Source of the DNA: Bog-366 sp964501985
GTDB taxonomy: Bacteria; Acidobacteriota; Terriglobia; UBA7540
Assembly (NCBI GenBank): GCA_964501985.1
Contig: CAZCVY010000008.1
Location: 1 to 64,000, forward strand
Length of the DNA: 64,000 bases
Direction of reading: 5' to 3'
Of the stretch, positions 8,280 through 15,645 are shown piece after piece. The stretch's first letter is position 1, and each line of letters begins with the position of its first letter. The notes under the pieces were generated by a model. That model saw only the letters and a program-made list of their open reading frames with translations, made no database searches and was not told where the DNA came from. The translations under genes were made by a program, and so were the position numbers.

Positions 8280-8807
8280 TTACCCCAGCATGCTCAGTAC
8301 ACCCGCGACCGACTGCGAGCTGGTACCTGAGCTCGAATCGAATTGCGTTAGGCCTTGTTCGAGGCTCGAATAGGCTGTCTGCGCGGCCGACAGATTGCCC
8401 GATTGCAGGGCTGATCCGAGACTGGCGAACAGTTGCGACAGAGAGCCGCCGGTAGAGGCGTTCGTTGTTTGCGAGTTGTCTTCCGGATGGTGGCGGTGTT
8501 GACCGTGACCAGCTTGCTGCACACCCTGCTGAAGCGCTGTGTAGGCTTTCTGCGCCACCGCCAGGCCTCCAGATTGCAAGGCCGTTCCCAAAGCACTAAA
8601 CGCCGGGGAAAGCGCACGGTTACTTTGCGAAGGGCTTAAGATATTCTTGCTCAATGTGCTGAAATCCGATTGGGCTTGAGTAAGTTTCCCCGCCTGAAGG
8701 TCCTGCCCCAGTTGTTGAAATTCGTTTTGGATCTTCTGCGCCCTGGCTTGCCACGCTTGCATGCTCTGGCTCAATGAATTGCTGGATGAAATGCCGGATA
8801 CGGACAT
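8280..8807 (-). CDS. Protein with three LGxALQSGxLxxAQxAYxxL repeats
   Basis: 175 residues, no signal peptide or membrane helix. Three copies of a 23-residue unit are visible: about 30-52 (QQLGQDLQAGKLTQAQSDFS), 70-92 (SALGTALQSGGLAVAQKAYT) and 127-150 (ASLGSALQSGNLSAAQTAYS), separated by Ser/Gln/His-rich linkers including HGQHRHH. The spacing resembles a helix-turn-helix solenoid unit, like a minimal TPR. The start at ATG 8807 has GAGGTGG upstream; the 47 preceding in-frame codons look non-coding. Function is unknown; similar units occur, from memory, in acidobacterial hypothetical proteins. Confidence 0.75.
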   Translation of the reverse strand: MSVSGISSSNSLSQSMQAWQARAQKIQNEFQQLGQDLQAGKLTQAQSDFSTLSKNILSPSQSNRALSPAFSALGTALQSGGLAVAQKAYTALQQGVQQAGHGQHRHHPEDNSQTTNASTGGSLSQLFASLGSALQSGNLSAAQTAYSSLEQGLTQFDSSSGTSSQSVAGVLSMLG

Positions 8808-9199
8808 TGTCCACCTCGAAATCAGTATTGGATTCCAGATTTGCCGTTTGGAATTAATGATCGGGCGCAGCGGCCCGGTCCTCGATCCAAAGCCGTACAC
8901 CGAAAACCCCAGAGGGTTCGGCTCCATGCGGCGGCTGAATTCCGACAAGTTTTGGGGACTCCTCTAGAAAATGGTCCCCAGCCAGTTTCCAGCGGCCACG
9001 AACCCCGCTTTCGGCACAGACCAAATGCAAGTGAAAGCCCGTTCACAGCTTTTACAGATAGGCCTGCATCTCGCTGCCGGAGCGAGAGTTGATTGCCTAA
9101 CCTCCGGAACAGGGGAAATGCCTCCGACGCGAATGGGCAATAAACGGCCCGGGCATGGTTAAGGACGCGGAAAGTTTTGCCTGCCGTTAGGGGCACTAA
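8808..9199. other. Intergenic spacer, nothing recognised
   Basis: 392 bases between two leftward genes. It contains no convincing coding frame, RNA or repeat. The promoter of the three-repeat protein presumably lies here but no good -35/-10 pair was seen. Confidence 0.5.
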
Positions 9200-9673
9200 C
9201 TATGAAGTTTTTGGGGCGGATTGTTCGGGCGCTTCTTCGCCGCGCTCTGGCGATGCGGCCCGGTTGAGGTCCAGAACCGGAATTCCGCACCATACTTCGC
9301 AGGCCAGGATGGAATTGGTGGGTTGCTTGGGATCGTACTTCACGCTTGTGGTCTGGCCAGGCAGAAACGGCGCGGCCGCGGCAATCTCCGGCATTGCGCT
9401 CAAATCCTGCGCCGCCTCGTAAGTGACCCCGGCAACCTCGTAATCGTAAAGGAGGATCGGTCCAACCGGACCTCCCTCCACCGGGTCTGCCAACTCGACA
9501 ATCCTCCCCGGTATTATGCGACCGCAAGCATTCACTCCCAGTCGACGCAAGCGTTCGACTTCGTCTGGGCTCTTGCGCCGCAGGCGTCGGACAGTCTTCC
9601 ACCCCCACACGCCCGCGAGTGTGACCGCGGCCATCCCCAATATAGCAATTCCCAAATCCTTTGAGAGCGTCAC
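9200..9673 (-). CDS. DUF3592-like membrane-anchored hypothetical protein
   Basis: 157 residues. An N-terminal membrane helix (about 7-26, GIAILGMAAVTLAGVWGW) is followed by basic residues (RRLRRK), so the rest is probably outside only if the topology is inverted. The domain that follows (GRIVELAD to YDYEVAGVTYEAAQDL, then LPGQTTSVKYDPKQPTNSIL) has the pattern of DUF3592-type domains: a beta-rich unit ending in V-x-YDPxxPxxS. The C-terminus is polar. Function unknown. The spacer downstream of the next gene carries degenerate repeat arms. Confidence 0.75.
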   Translation of the reverse strand: MTLSKDLGIAILGMAAVTLAGVWGWKTVRRLRRKSPDEVERLRRLGVNACGRIIPGRIVELADPVEGGPVGPILLYDYEVAGVTYEAAQDLSAMPEIAAAAPFLPGQTTSVKYDPKQPTNSILACEVWCGIPVLDLNRAASPERGEEAPEQSAPKTS

Positions 9674-9711
9674 AATTTTGAGGTTCTCAGTGTATGAATG
9701 ATATTTCTGAA

Positions 9712-9829
9712 AAGTTAAAGAGTAAAGTAGAAAGGGTAAAACTTTTCCACCCGCGGCTCCCAGCCAATAACTGGCTACTATTACTCTTCGTTGTTCACCC
9801 TTTGCGACTTACTATTCTACTTCGTTTCC
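9712..9829. repeat. Weak inverted degenerate repeat arms between two leftward genes
   Basis: A TAAAGAGTAAAGTAGAAAGGGTAAA-like tract (about 9716-9740) faces a pyrimidine-rich tract (about 9779-9826) containing TTACTC, CACCCTTTGC and CTATTCTACTT, which is loosely complementary. The second tract runs through the stop codon of the FN3 lipoprotein (9817-9819). The motif is the same TAAAGGGTAAAG family as in the hslV/hslU spacer, but much more degraded. Confidence 0.5.
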
Positions 9830-10950
9830 TCTGTCTTTTTCTGCGATCCCTTACTTTCGTTGCCGGAAAGGTCAACGGCGGTAACATAGTACGTGAGAAC
9901 CTTTCCCGGTGGGGCCGTCGTATCGCGAAAGATGGGTGTGTGCAAGAGTTCCTTGTTCAGCCGCTGGGGGACCTGTTCGTCCAGCCGATAGACGTTATAC
10001 CCCGCCAGATCGGGTTCGGTATTGGCCGCCCACACCAGTTCCACTGCGCCGGCCGAGTAGATGCTCGATAATCCCTGTGGCGGGGCGGGAGGAAATACAT
10101 CGCGTGGCGTGACCTTGAATGCCGGGGACGGATCACTCATGGCCAGATGGCCGGGCATTCCAAATACCGCGCTTACCTGGTAGAAGTAGGTCTTGCCGAA
10201 TTCGAAGTGGCTGTCCAAGTAGTGCGGGGTGGAAACCTCCCCCAGAAGTTCAAAGGTGCCGGCTTGGCCCGTCAAGCTGCGATAAATGCGGTATCCGACC
10301 AAGTCGTTGATAGCCTCACCGCTGAGCGCGCGGGTGGGTGCAGGAAATTGTACCTCGATGGCTTTTTCTGTAACCATGCAGTGGACCCCCCCTAAGGGCT
10401 CCGAGACGTCGTAAATCGGCACATCGACGAGGTTGGAGGGATCGCTTTCGAGCGGCCGGTGGCGGAATCCCCGGGTCAATGTGCGGACCCCCACCACCAG
10501 GGCCTGCCCGCGCCAGTCGTGAAACTCCCGTTCGGTCAGTCGCGCCAAGTAAGACACGTCGTTGCCCCTTGCGTACGGCAACCACTCGTCGCGGATAAGG
10601 CGAGTCCAGATCTCAGGTTCTGGGAGCTTAGAGATGCCTGTGGCGTGACGGGCGACTGCGCGGAGAATCTCAACCTCCAACGGCTTTGTCAATCGCTCGC
10701 CCTCCGTCGTCTGCTGCGGTAGAGTGAAGTGGATTTCCAGGCTTTGCCCAACTTGCACCACGGAAACATTCGTGATCTTCGCTGGCCTCTCCAGACGGGG
10801 AGGATGGGGAGTTCCTTGCACGCCGCAGCCGAAAAGCCAGCCGCCAGCGGAAGCAAGGACCAATACTTGCAGGGTCCGTCGCGACAAGGTGGTTCGGTGA
10901 AAGGAAAGGTTGGGGGCGGCGGCTCGCCGCGCTCGAAAGTAGGGTTTCAC
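9817..10950 (-). CDS. Lipoprotein with fibronectin type III-like domains
   Basis: 377 residues. The N-terminal signal ends in a lipobox-like GGWLFGC (Cys about 42), followed by a Pro-rich linker. About three FN3-like modules follow; the clearest are VGYRIYRSLTGQAGTFELLG with YFYQVSAVFG, and VELVWAANTEPDLAGYNVYR with LTYYVTAVDLSGNES. It is probably an envelope protein binding protein or polysaccharide. GTG at 10950 overlaps the hslU stop by 4 bases (GTGA), so translation is probably coupled to hslU. That is an unusual partner for a cytosolic protease gene. Confidence 0.85.
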   Translation of the reverse strand: MKPYFRARRAAAPNLSFHRTTLSRRTLQVLVLASAGGWLFGCGVQGTPHPPRLERPAKITNVSVVQVGQSLEIHFTLPQQTTEGERLTKPLEVEILRAVARHATGISKLPEPEIWTRLIRDEWLPYARGNDVSYLARLTEREFHDWRGQALVVGVRTLTRGFRHRPLESDPSNLVDVPIYDVSEPLGGVHCMVTEKAIEVQFPAPTRALSGEAINDLVGYRIYRSLTGQAGTFELLGEVSTPHYLDSHFEFGKTYFYQVSAVFGMPGHLAMSDPSPAFKVTPRDVFPPAPPQGLSSIYSAGAVELVWAANTEPDLAGYNVYRLDEQVPQRLNKELLHTPIFRDTTAPPGKVLTYYVTAVDLSGNESKGSQKKTEETK

Positions 10951-12362
10951 AGGATGTATCGGCTGAGGTCTTGATTCTTCACGATGTCGGTCAATTGCTT
11001 CTGCACGTAGGTAGCGTCAATCCGCACGATCTTCTTCTTCAGATCCGGCCCTTCAAATGAAATCTCATCCAACAGCTTCTCCATGATGGTGTGCAGCCTC
11101 CTGGCGCCGATGTTCTCCGTGGCTTCATTCACGGCCGCGGCGAACTTGGCGATTTCCTGAAGGGACTCATCGCTGAAAGTCAGCTTAATGCCTTCCGTAT
11201 CGAGCAGTGCAATGTACTGCTTCACCAGCGCGCTCTTGGGCTCCTTGAGGATGCGGATGAAATCCTCCGTGGTGAGCGAATGCAATTCCACCCGGATGGG
11301 AAACCGGCCCTGCAACTCCGGAATCAGGTCGGAGGGCTTGGAGACGTGGAACGCGCCCGCGGCGATGAACAGAATGTGGTCCGTGCGGACCATGCCGTAG
11401 CGAGTGTTGACCGTGGTGCCTTCGACGATGGGGAGAATATCGCGCTGCACACCCTCGCGGCTCACGTCGGGTCCGCCACCCCCCCGTTCCCGGCCCGCAA
11501 TCTTATCGATCTCATCCAGAAAGATGATGCCCGACTGCTCGGCGCGCTCGACCGCCGTGCGCGTCACCTGGTCCATGTCAATGAGCCGGTTTTCCTCTTC
11601 CTGGATCAGGTACTCCATGGCCTCGGTCACGTGCATCCGCCGTTTCTTGGTGCGCTGGCCGAACAGTCCGGGAAGGACATCCTTGATATTGATGTCCATC
11701 TCTTCCACTCCCTGGGAAGAAACGATTTCGAACGAGGGCATGCTGCGGTCGCGCATCTCCACTTCCACTTCGCGTTCGTCCAGTTTGCCCTCGCGAAGCT
11801 GGGCGCGAAGCTTTTCGCGGGTGCGCTGAAACTGCTCGTGCGATGAAGCTGCACGGCCATCGTCGGAGTCTCCCGGAATTTTCTCCGCCTTCCGCACCAC
11901 CGGGGGAGGCGGCAGGAGGAGATCGAGCAGCCGCTCTTCGGCATTCTGTTCGGCCTTCTCGGCAACCTCGTCAACTTTTTCTTCGCGCACCATGTCGATG
12001 GACACTTCCACCAGGTCGCGGATCATCGATTCCACATCGCGCCCGACATATCCGACTTCGGTGAAGCGTGAAGCTTCCACCTTGAGGAAGGGGGAATTCG
12101 TCAGGCGCGCGAGGCGGCGGGCGATTTCCGTCTTGCCCACGCCGGTCGGCCCGATCATGATGATGTTTTTGGGAAGGATATCTTCAGCAAGTTCGGGCGC
12201 CAGCTTTTGCCGTCGCATGCGGTTGCGCAACGCCACCGCAACCGAGCGCTTGGCGTTGGCCTGGCCCACTACGTACTTATCCAACTCCGCCACAATCTGT
12301 CGGGGGGTCAAATCGTCGAGCGACGTGGCAGTTTCAATGTTCTCGGGCAAGTAAAAAACCAT
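10947..12362 (-). CDS. hslU: HslU, ATPase subunit of the HslUV protease
   Basis: 471 residues. Shows LTPRQIVAELDKYVVGQ, the Walker A loop GPTGVGKT (71-78), Walker B FLDEIDKIA, the I-domain insertion, sensor region GRFPIRVEL, and the C-terminal DLSRYIL that docks into HslV. It unfolds substrates and feeds them to HslV in the cytosol. No Shine-Dalgarno sequence is visible before ATG 12362. Instead a 20-bp perfect inverted repeat links the hslV stop region to the segment just before this start. The FN3 lipoprotein gene overlaps its stop. Confidence 0.97.
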   Translation of the reverse strand: MVFYLPENIETATSLDDLTPRQIVAELDKYVVGQANAKRSVAVALRNRMRRQKLAPELAEDILPKNIIMIGPTGVGKTEIARRLARLTNSPFLKVEASRFTEVGYVGRDVESMIRDLVEVSIDMVREEKVDEVAEKAEQNAEERLLDLLLPPPPVVRKAEKIPGDSDDGRAASSHEQFQRTREKLRAQLREGKLDEREVEVEMRDRSMPSFEIVSSQGVEEMDINIKDVLPGLFGQRTKKRRMHVTEAMEYLIQEEENRLIDMDQVTRTAVERAEQSGIIFLDEIDKIAGRERGGGGPDVSREGVQRDILPIVEGTTVNTRYGMVRTDHILFIAAGAFHVSKPSDLIPELQGRFPIRVELHSLTTEDFIRILKEPKSALVKQYIALLDTEGIKLTFSDESLQEIAKFAAAVNEATENIGARRLHTIMEKLLDEISFEGPDLKKKIVRIDATYVQKQLTDIVKNQDLSRYIL

Positions 12363-12379
12363 GTTCTAAAGTCTAAAGT

Positions 12380-12457
12380 GTAAAGGATAAAGGGTAAAGC
12401 GCCAATCAGCTCACAACGCTAAGCCTTGCCTCTTATCCTTTACCCTTTATCCTTTAC
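12380..12457 (-). repeat. 20-bp perfect inverted repeat bracketing the hslV/hslU spacer
   Basis: Positions 12380-12399 (GTAAAGGATAAAGGGTAAAG) are exactly complementary to 12438-12457, with a 38-base loop. The arms consist of degenerate 6-7 base units of (T)AAAGG. The hslV stop codon (12454-12456) lies inside one arm and the other ends 17 bases before the hslU start. In mRNA this forms a strong hairpin spanning stop to start. There is no U-tract, so it is not a classical terminator. Confidence 0.9.
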
Positions 12458-13011
12458 CCTTTCCTCTCTTCGAGCTCCTCGATCACGATCTGATCGTTGG
12501 TGAAAATGCAAATCTGGCTGGCCAGAAGCATGGCCTCCTGTACGATCTCGTTGGCCGCCATTTCCGTGTGTTTAGCGAGCGCGCGCGCCGCCGCCAGAGC
12601 GAATGGCCCGCCCGAGCCAATCGCGACGATCCCATCATCTGGCTCAATCACGTCGCCATTCCCGCTAACGAGATAGGTATATTTCTCGTCCGCGACCAAA
12701 AGCAGCGCTTCCAGGTGCCGCAAGGCGCGGTCGGTTCGCCAATCCTTGGCCAGTTCGACCACGGCGCGGTTCAGGTTGCCATGGTATTCCTCGAGTTTTT
12801 GCTCGAAGCGGGCAAACAGGGAGAGCGCGTCGGCGGTGCTGCCGGCAAAGCCCGCGATGACCTTTTCATTGTAGAGGCGGCGGATCTTGCGCGCCTTTTG
12901 TTTCATTACACTTTCGCCCATGGTGACCTGACCATCGCCACCCATAGCCAATCGCCCGCCGCGCCGCACGCACAAGATTGTAGTGCTGCGAATCCTTGAT
13001 GATTCCTTCAC
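12454..13011 (-). CDS. hslV: HslV, peptidase subunit of the HslUV protease
   Basis: 185 residues. The N-terminal nucleophile Thr10 follows a short propeptide MKESSRIRS, giving mature TTILCVRRGGRLAMGGDGQV. Also visible are the KARKIRRL and GFAGSTADALSLFARFEQKLE segments typical of HslV. It forms the double-hexamer proteolytic core with HslU. GTG at 13011 was chosen: GGAGA lies upstream and the nearby ATG at 13022 runs into a stop at once. An extended -10 promoter sits 18 bases upstream. Confidence 0.96.
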   Translation of the reverse strand: MKESSRIRSTTILCVRRGGRLAMGGDGQVTMGESVMKQKARKIRRLYNEKVIAGFAGSTADALSLFARFEQKLEEYHGNLNRAVVELAKDWRTDRALRHLEALLLVADEKYTYLVSGNGDVIEPDDGIVAIGSGGPFALAAARALAKHTEMAANEIVQEAMLLASQICIFTNDQIVIEELEERKG

Positions 13012-13028
13012 GCTGTCTCCATGAAATC

Positions 13029-13037
13029 ATTATAGCA
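13029..13037 (-). promoter_or_regulatory. Extended -10 promoter for hslV
   Basis: The minus strand reads TGCTATAAT, a perfect -10 hexamer with the TG extension, 18 bases before the hslV start codon. No good -35 is present, which is normal for extended -10 promoters. It implies that hslVU and the lipoprotein gene can be transcribed independently of the genes upstream. Confidence 0.55.
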
Positions 13038-13049
13038 GATGGCTCAAAG

Positions 13050-13249
13050 ACCGGGAGACGGGAGACGGGAGACGGGGTAAGGGAAAACCAATAGCCACCG
13101 CCAGGCGACGCATTTACTCCAGAGAAATGGAGAATTGCTAACTCGTTGCATGGCAAGTATCCCAGGCAGGAGGGCCGCCTTGAGATGGTCGAACCAAGGC
13201 ATCCAGGCTGGCGTAAACGTGTCCCGTATCCCGTGCCCCGTGTCCCCTC
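13050..13249 (-). repeat. Inverted GGGAGAC-type repeat arms, LolA-like gene/hslV spacer
   Basis: Tandem GGGAGAC units at 13053-13076 face GTCCCGTATCCCGTG and CCCCGTGTCCCC at 13220-13247. The arms are complementary in period (7 bases) and largely in sequence, but less exact than in the hslV/hslU spacer. The right arm ends 5 bases from the stop codon of the LolA-like gene. The left arm lies just upstream of the hslV promoter. Confidence 0.65.
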
Positions 13250-13254
13250 TCTTC

Positions 13255-14064
13255 TTACTCCGCGGTGAAGTAATTGGCGGGATAATCTTCGTTGTACTTG
13301 GCGGAGATCCGGAAGGTTTCTCCGATGCGGTCCCCATTCAAGTAGCGAGTGATGTGCATAGGCGTTTGAATTCCATCCACAGTTTTGTAGTCCGAGTACG
13401 CGTCCGAATAATCATCCCATGCATCTTCCTTCACATTCCTTATTCTGTATGAGATGCGCGACGGCACATAGGTTTGCCGGTGCAAGTCCAGGCGCACGCT
13501 GGCCCCTCCCGGGGCAGTTATTTCGATTCCCTGCGTTGGCACATTATCAACAAAGTCTACTTTTCCAATTTGGATGAGAACGCCGGGATCGTTAATGCGC
13601 AAGCGTAACATGTTTTCTAAACTATAACGGTTGGAAATAATCCAGCCTTGTAGCTGCTGGTCGGGTTGGGAAATAAGGCCATATCGATCGAGTTCCCAAC
13701 CTTTATCACCGTCGTTGATCAGGATGACCGGCTTGGTTTTTCCATACGAGAAGCGTCGCTTGTCGGGAAAGACCACCCAACTCTCGTAAGGCTGCATGCC
13801 GGCGGTATTTCCGTCCTGGAAAAAAAAGACGCGGCCCTTTGTGGTCAGGGATTTGGCGGTCAAAAACGCCTGGCCGCCCAGCCCCTGAATGGTCCGGTCC
13901 AGTATTTGGCGCGCTTTGGGGTCCACGTTCCGCGTGAGTTGGGGAGCCGCGGGCTGTTGTGCTGGAAGCCATCCCGGCACCACGCCGACCACTATTGCGA
14001 ATATCCCGAAGACGCGAAAAAACTTGATGCGAAGCGAATTAACCACAGAGAACGTTTCCTCCAT
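13255..14064 (-). CDS. LolA/outer-membrane lipoprotein-sorting-like periplasmic protein
   Basis: 269 residues. The N-terminus has a signal peptide (FRVFGIFAIVVGVVPGWLPA, followed by QQPAAP). The mature part shows the pattern of LolA/LolB-like folds and related DUF families: ILDRTIQGLGGQAFLTAKSL, VVFPDKRRFSYGKTK, LIYxxx-like strands, and a C-terminal YSDYKTVDGIQTPMHITRYLNG. Exact family uncertain; lipid or lipoprotein binding in the periplasm is possible. ATG at 14064 lies inside the end of the SDR gene (26-base overlap) and is preceded by GAGGTGG. Confidence 0.75.
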   Translation of the reverse strand: MEETFSVVNSLRIKFFRVFGIFAIVVGVVPGWLPAQQPAAPQLTRNVDPKARQILDRTIQGLGGQAFLTAKSLTTKGRVFFFQDGNTAGMQPYESWVVFPDKRRFSYGKTKPVILINDGDKGWELDRYGLISQPDQQLQGWIISNRYSLENMLRLRINDPGVLIQIGKVDFVDNVPTQGIEITAPGGASVRLDLHRQTYVPSRISYRIRNVKEDAWDDYSDAYSDYKTVDGIQTPMHITRYLNGDRIGETFRISAKYNEDYPANYFTAE

Positions 14065-14803
14065 TAATGTTGACCACCTCACCCGTCATGTACGTCGAGA
14101 GAGGGGAGGCGAGGAAGAGAATGGGCATGGCAACCTCTTCCGGACGTCCGAACCGGCCAAGCGGGATGGTGGAGATCGCTCGACGACGGTAACGGCGGCT
14201 CGTGAGTACCGGCCGCGCCATATCCGTCTCGATCCACCCCGGCGCCACACAGTTCACAAGAATATGATGCGAGGCAAGCTCGGTCGAGAGGCCTTTCACC
14301 AAACTTATTACTCCTCCTTTGGACGCTCCATAATGGCTATGAAACGCCTCCCCTCGCTGGCCGGCGGTGGAAGAGACCACGATGATGCGGCCGCCCTGCT
14401 GGCGAATCATCGCTGGGAGCGCGTGGTGGATGACCAAATAAACTCCCTTGAGATTGACGGCCATCATCTCGTCCCATTGCTTCTCCGTCAATTTCTCGAG
14501 AGGCAGGGGGACGTAATTCCAAATGCCGGCATTCGCCACCACGATGTCCAGTCTGCCAAAATGGCGAATTGCCGTGTCCACCAATCGCTTGGCGTCCCCC
14601 ATCTTGGCCACATCGGCGCGCACAGCGACTACTTTGCCAGTGCCGCCGCACACCCTAACCAGTTCCCGCGCCTCCTGCGCCGCGCGACGATAACTGAAGA
14701 CCACCTGCGCGCCAGCCTCCGCGAATAACTTCACTGTAGCTGCGCCGATTCCACGAGAACCGCCAGTTACAAGAGCGACTTGGTTCTTGAGATTGATCTC
14801 CAT
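14039..14803 (-). CDS. SDR family oxidoreductase (FabG-like)
   Basis: 254 residues. Shows TGGSRGIG (13-20), NAG (91-93), catalytic Ser144/145, Tyr158 and Lys162 (YGASK), and the C-terminal LASPLSTYMTGEVVNINGG. Resembles 3-oxoacyl-ACP reductases, an NADPH-dependent step of fatty acid synthesis. The neighbours plsC, folC and accD make a lipid role plausible, though FabG-like SDRs have many substrates. 55 bases separate it from plsC upstream; its stop overlaps the next gene. Confidence 0.9.
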   Translation of the reverse strand: MEINLKNQVALVTGGSRGIGAATVKLFAEAGAQVVFSYRRAAQEARELVRVCGGTGKVVAVRADVAKMGDAKRLVDTAIRHFGRLDIVVANAGIWNYVPLPLEKLTEKQWDEMMAVNLKGVYLVIHHALPAMIRQQGGRIIVVSSTAGQRGEAFHSHYGASKGGVISLVKGLSTELASHHILVNCVAPGWIETDMARPVLTSRRYRRRAISTIPLGRFGRPEEVAMPILFLASPLSTYMTGEVVNINGGNVLCG

Positions 14804-14858
14804 GGTTTATGCAGTCAAAACTCGAGTACGTTCTTCACGCGATCCTCGCAGCTGGCGA

Positions 14859-15638
14859 TTATTCCGCCGGCACGAAGCGCGAGGCGATAACCTTTCTCAC
14901 GCTCTGCGAGAGCGCGTCCACATCGTGCAGCGTCAACCCCTGTGTGGAGACGGCCGGGTGCACAATCATTTCTGTTTGGCCTGCCCGCACGTGATAGGTG
15001 TCAGGTTTAAGAACCCGGGGCGTGCCGTTGATGGTGATGGGTATGATGGGGACTCCGGAAAGGATGGCGATGTAGAAACTTCCTGCTTTAAAGGGTAGCA
15101 ATTGACCATTACGACTGCGATGGCCTTCGGGGAAGAGCATAACTGATTTTCCTTTTCGGATTTCCTGCGCCACCTTTTTCATACTTTTCATGGCTTGTTG
15201 CGGGCGGTCGCGATCCACGGGGATGTGGCCCGAGCGGCGCAGGTGCCAGCCCATGAAAGGCAGGTTAAACAACGAGCGCTTGGCGACGAATCGAAACTGC
15301 GCCGGCAAGTTCAAGAACAGGATGGGAATGTCCATGGCGCTCTGGTGATTCACGCAATAAATCGCCGTCTCGCCGGGATGGACTTGCTCCAGCCCTTCTA
15401 CATGCACCCGGATTCCGCTGGTTTTCAAAATTAACCACGACCACGTCCTGGCGCAAGCATGTTGCCATCTCCCCTCCGCGTCGAAAAGAGAACCGAGCAG
15501 GGAAATCGTTCCGCAAACGGCGGTGTAGAAATAAATGAGGAGGTTGGTAAACAGCAGCGACCGGGCGTAGCTCAGCAGGTAGCGGACACGGCCGGCTCTG
15601 CGGGGTCGGGTGGCGACAATCGGAGGCGCGGTTTGCAT
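14859..15638 (-). CDS. plsC: 1-acyl-sn-glycerol-3-phosphate acyltransferase
   Basis: 259 residues. Shows a hydrophobic N-terminal region (about 20-50), the catalytic NHQSAMD (His98-Asp103), the block FVAKRSLFNLPFMGWHLRRSG, and the substrate motif FPEGHRS (169-175) with GVPIIPITINGT. It acylates lysophosphatidic acid to phosphatidic acid at the inner membrane. It follows folC by 7 bases on the same strand, so the two are almost certainly cotranscribed. Confidence 0.94.
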   Translation of the reverse strand: MQTAPPIVATRPRRAGRVRYLLSYARSLLFTNLLIYFYTAVCGTISLLGSLFDAEGRWQHACARTWSWLILKTSGIRVHVEGLEQVHPGETAIYCVNHQSAMDIPILFLNLPAQFRFVAKRSLFNLPFMGWHLRRSGHIPVDRDRPQQAMKSMKKVAQEIRKGKSVMLFPEGHRSRNGQLLPFKAGSFYIAILSGVPIIPITINGTPRVLKPDTYHVRAGQTEMIVHPAVSTQGLTLHDVDALSQSVRKVIASRFVPAE

Positions 15639-15645
15639 GGACGTA

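Noticed and set aside
9694..10071. Rightward ORF of 125 codons antisense to the FN3 lipoprotein gene
   Set aside because: Mostly shadow of the lipoprotein gene plus repeat arm.
13053..13076. GGGAGAC tandem repeats as a CRISPR array
   Set aside because: Period is 7 bases with no spacers; it is a degenerate tandem repeat arm.
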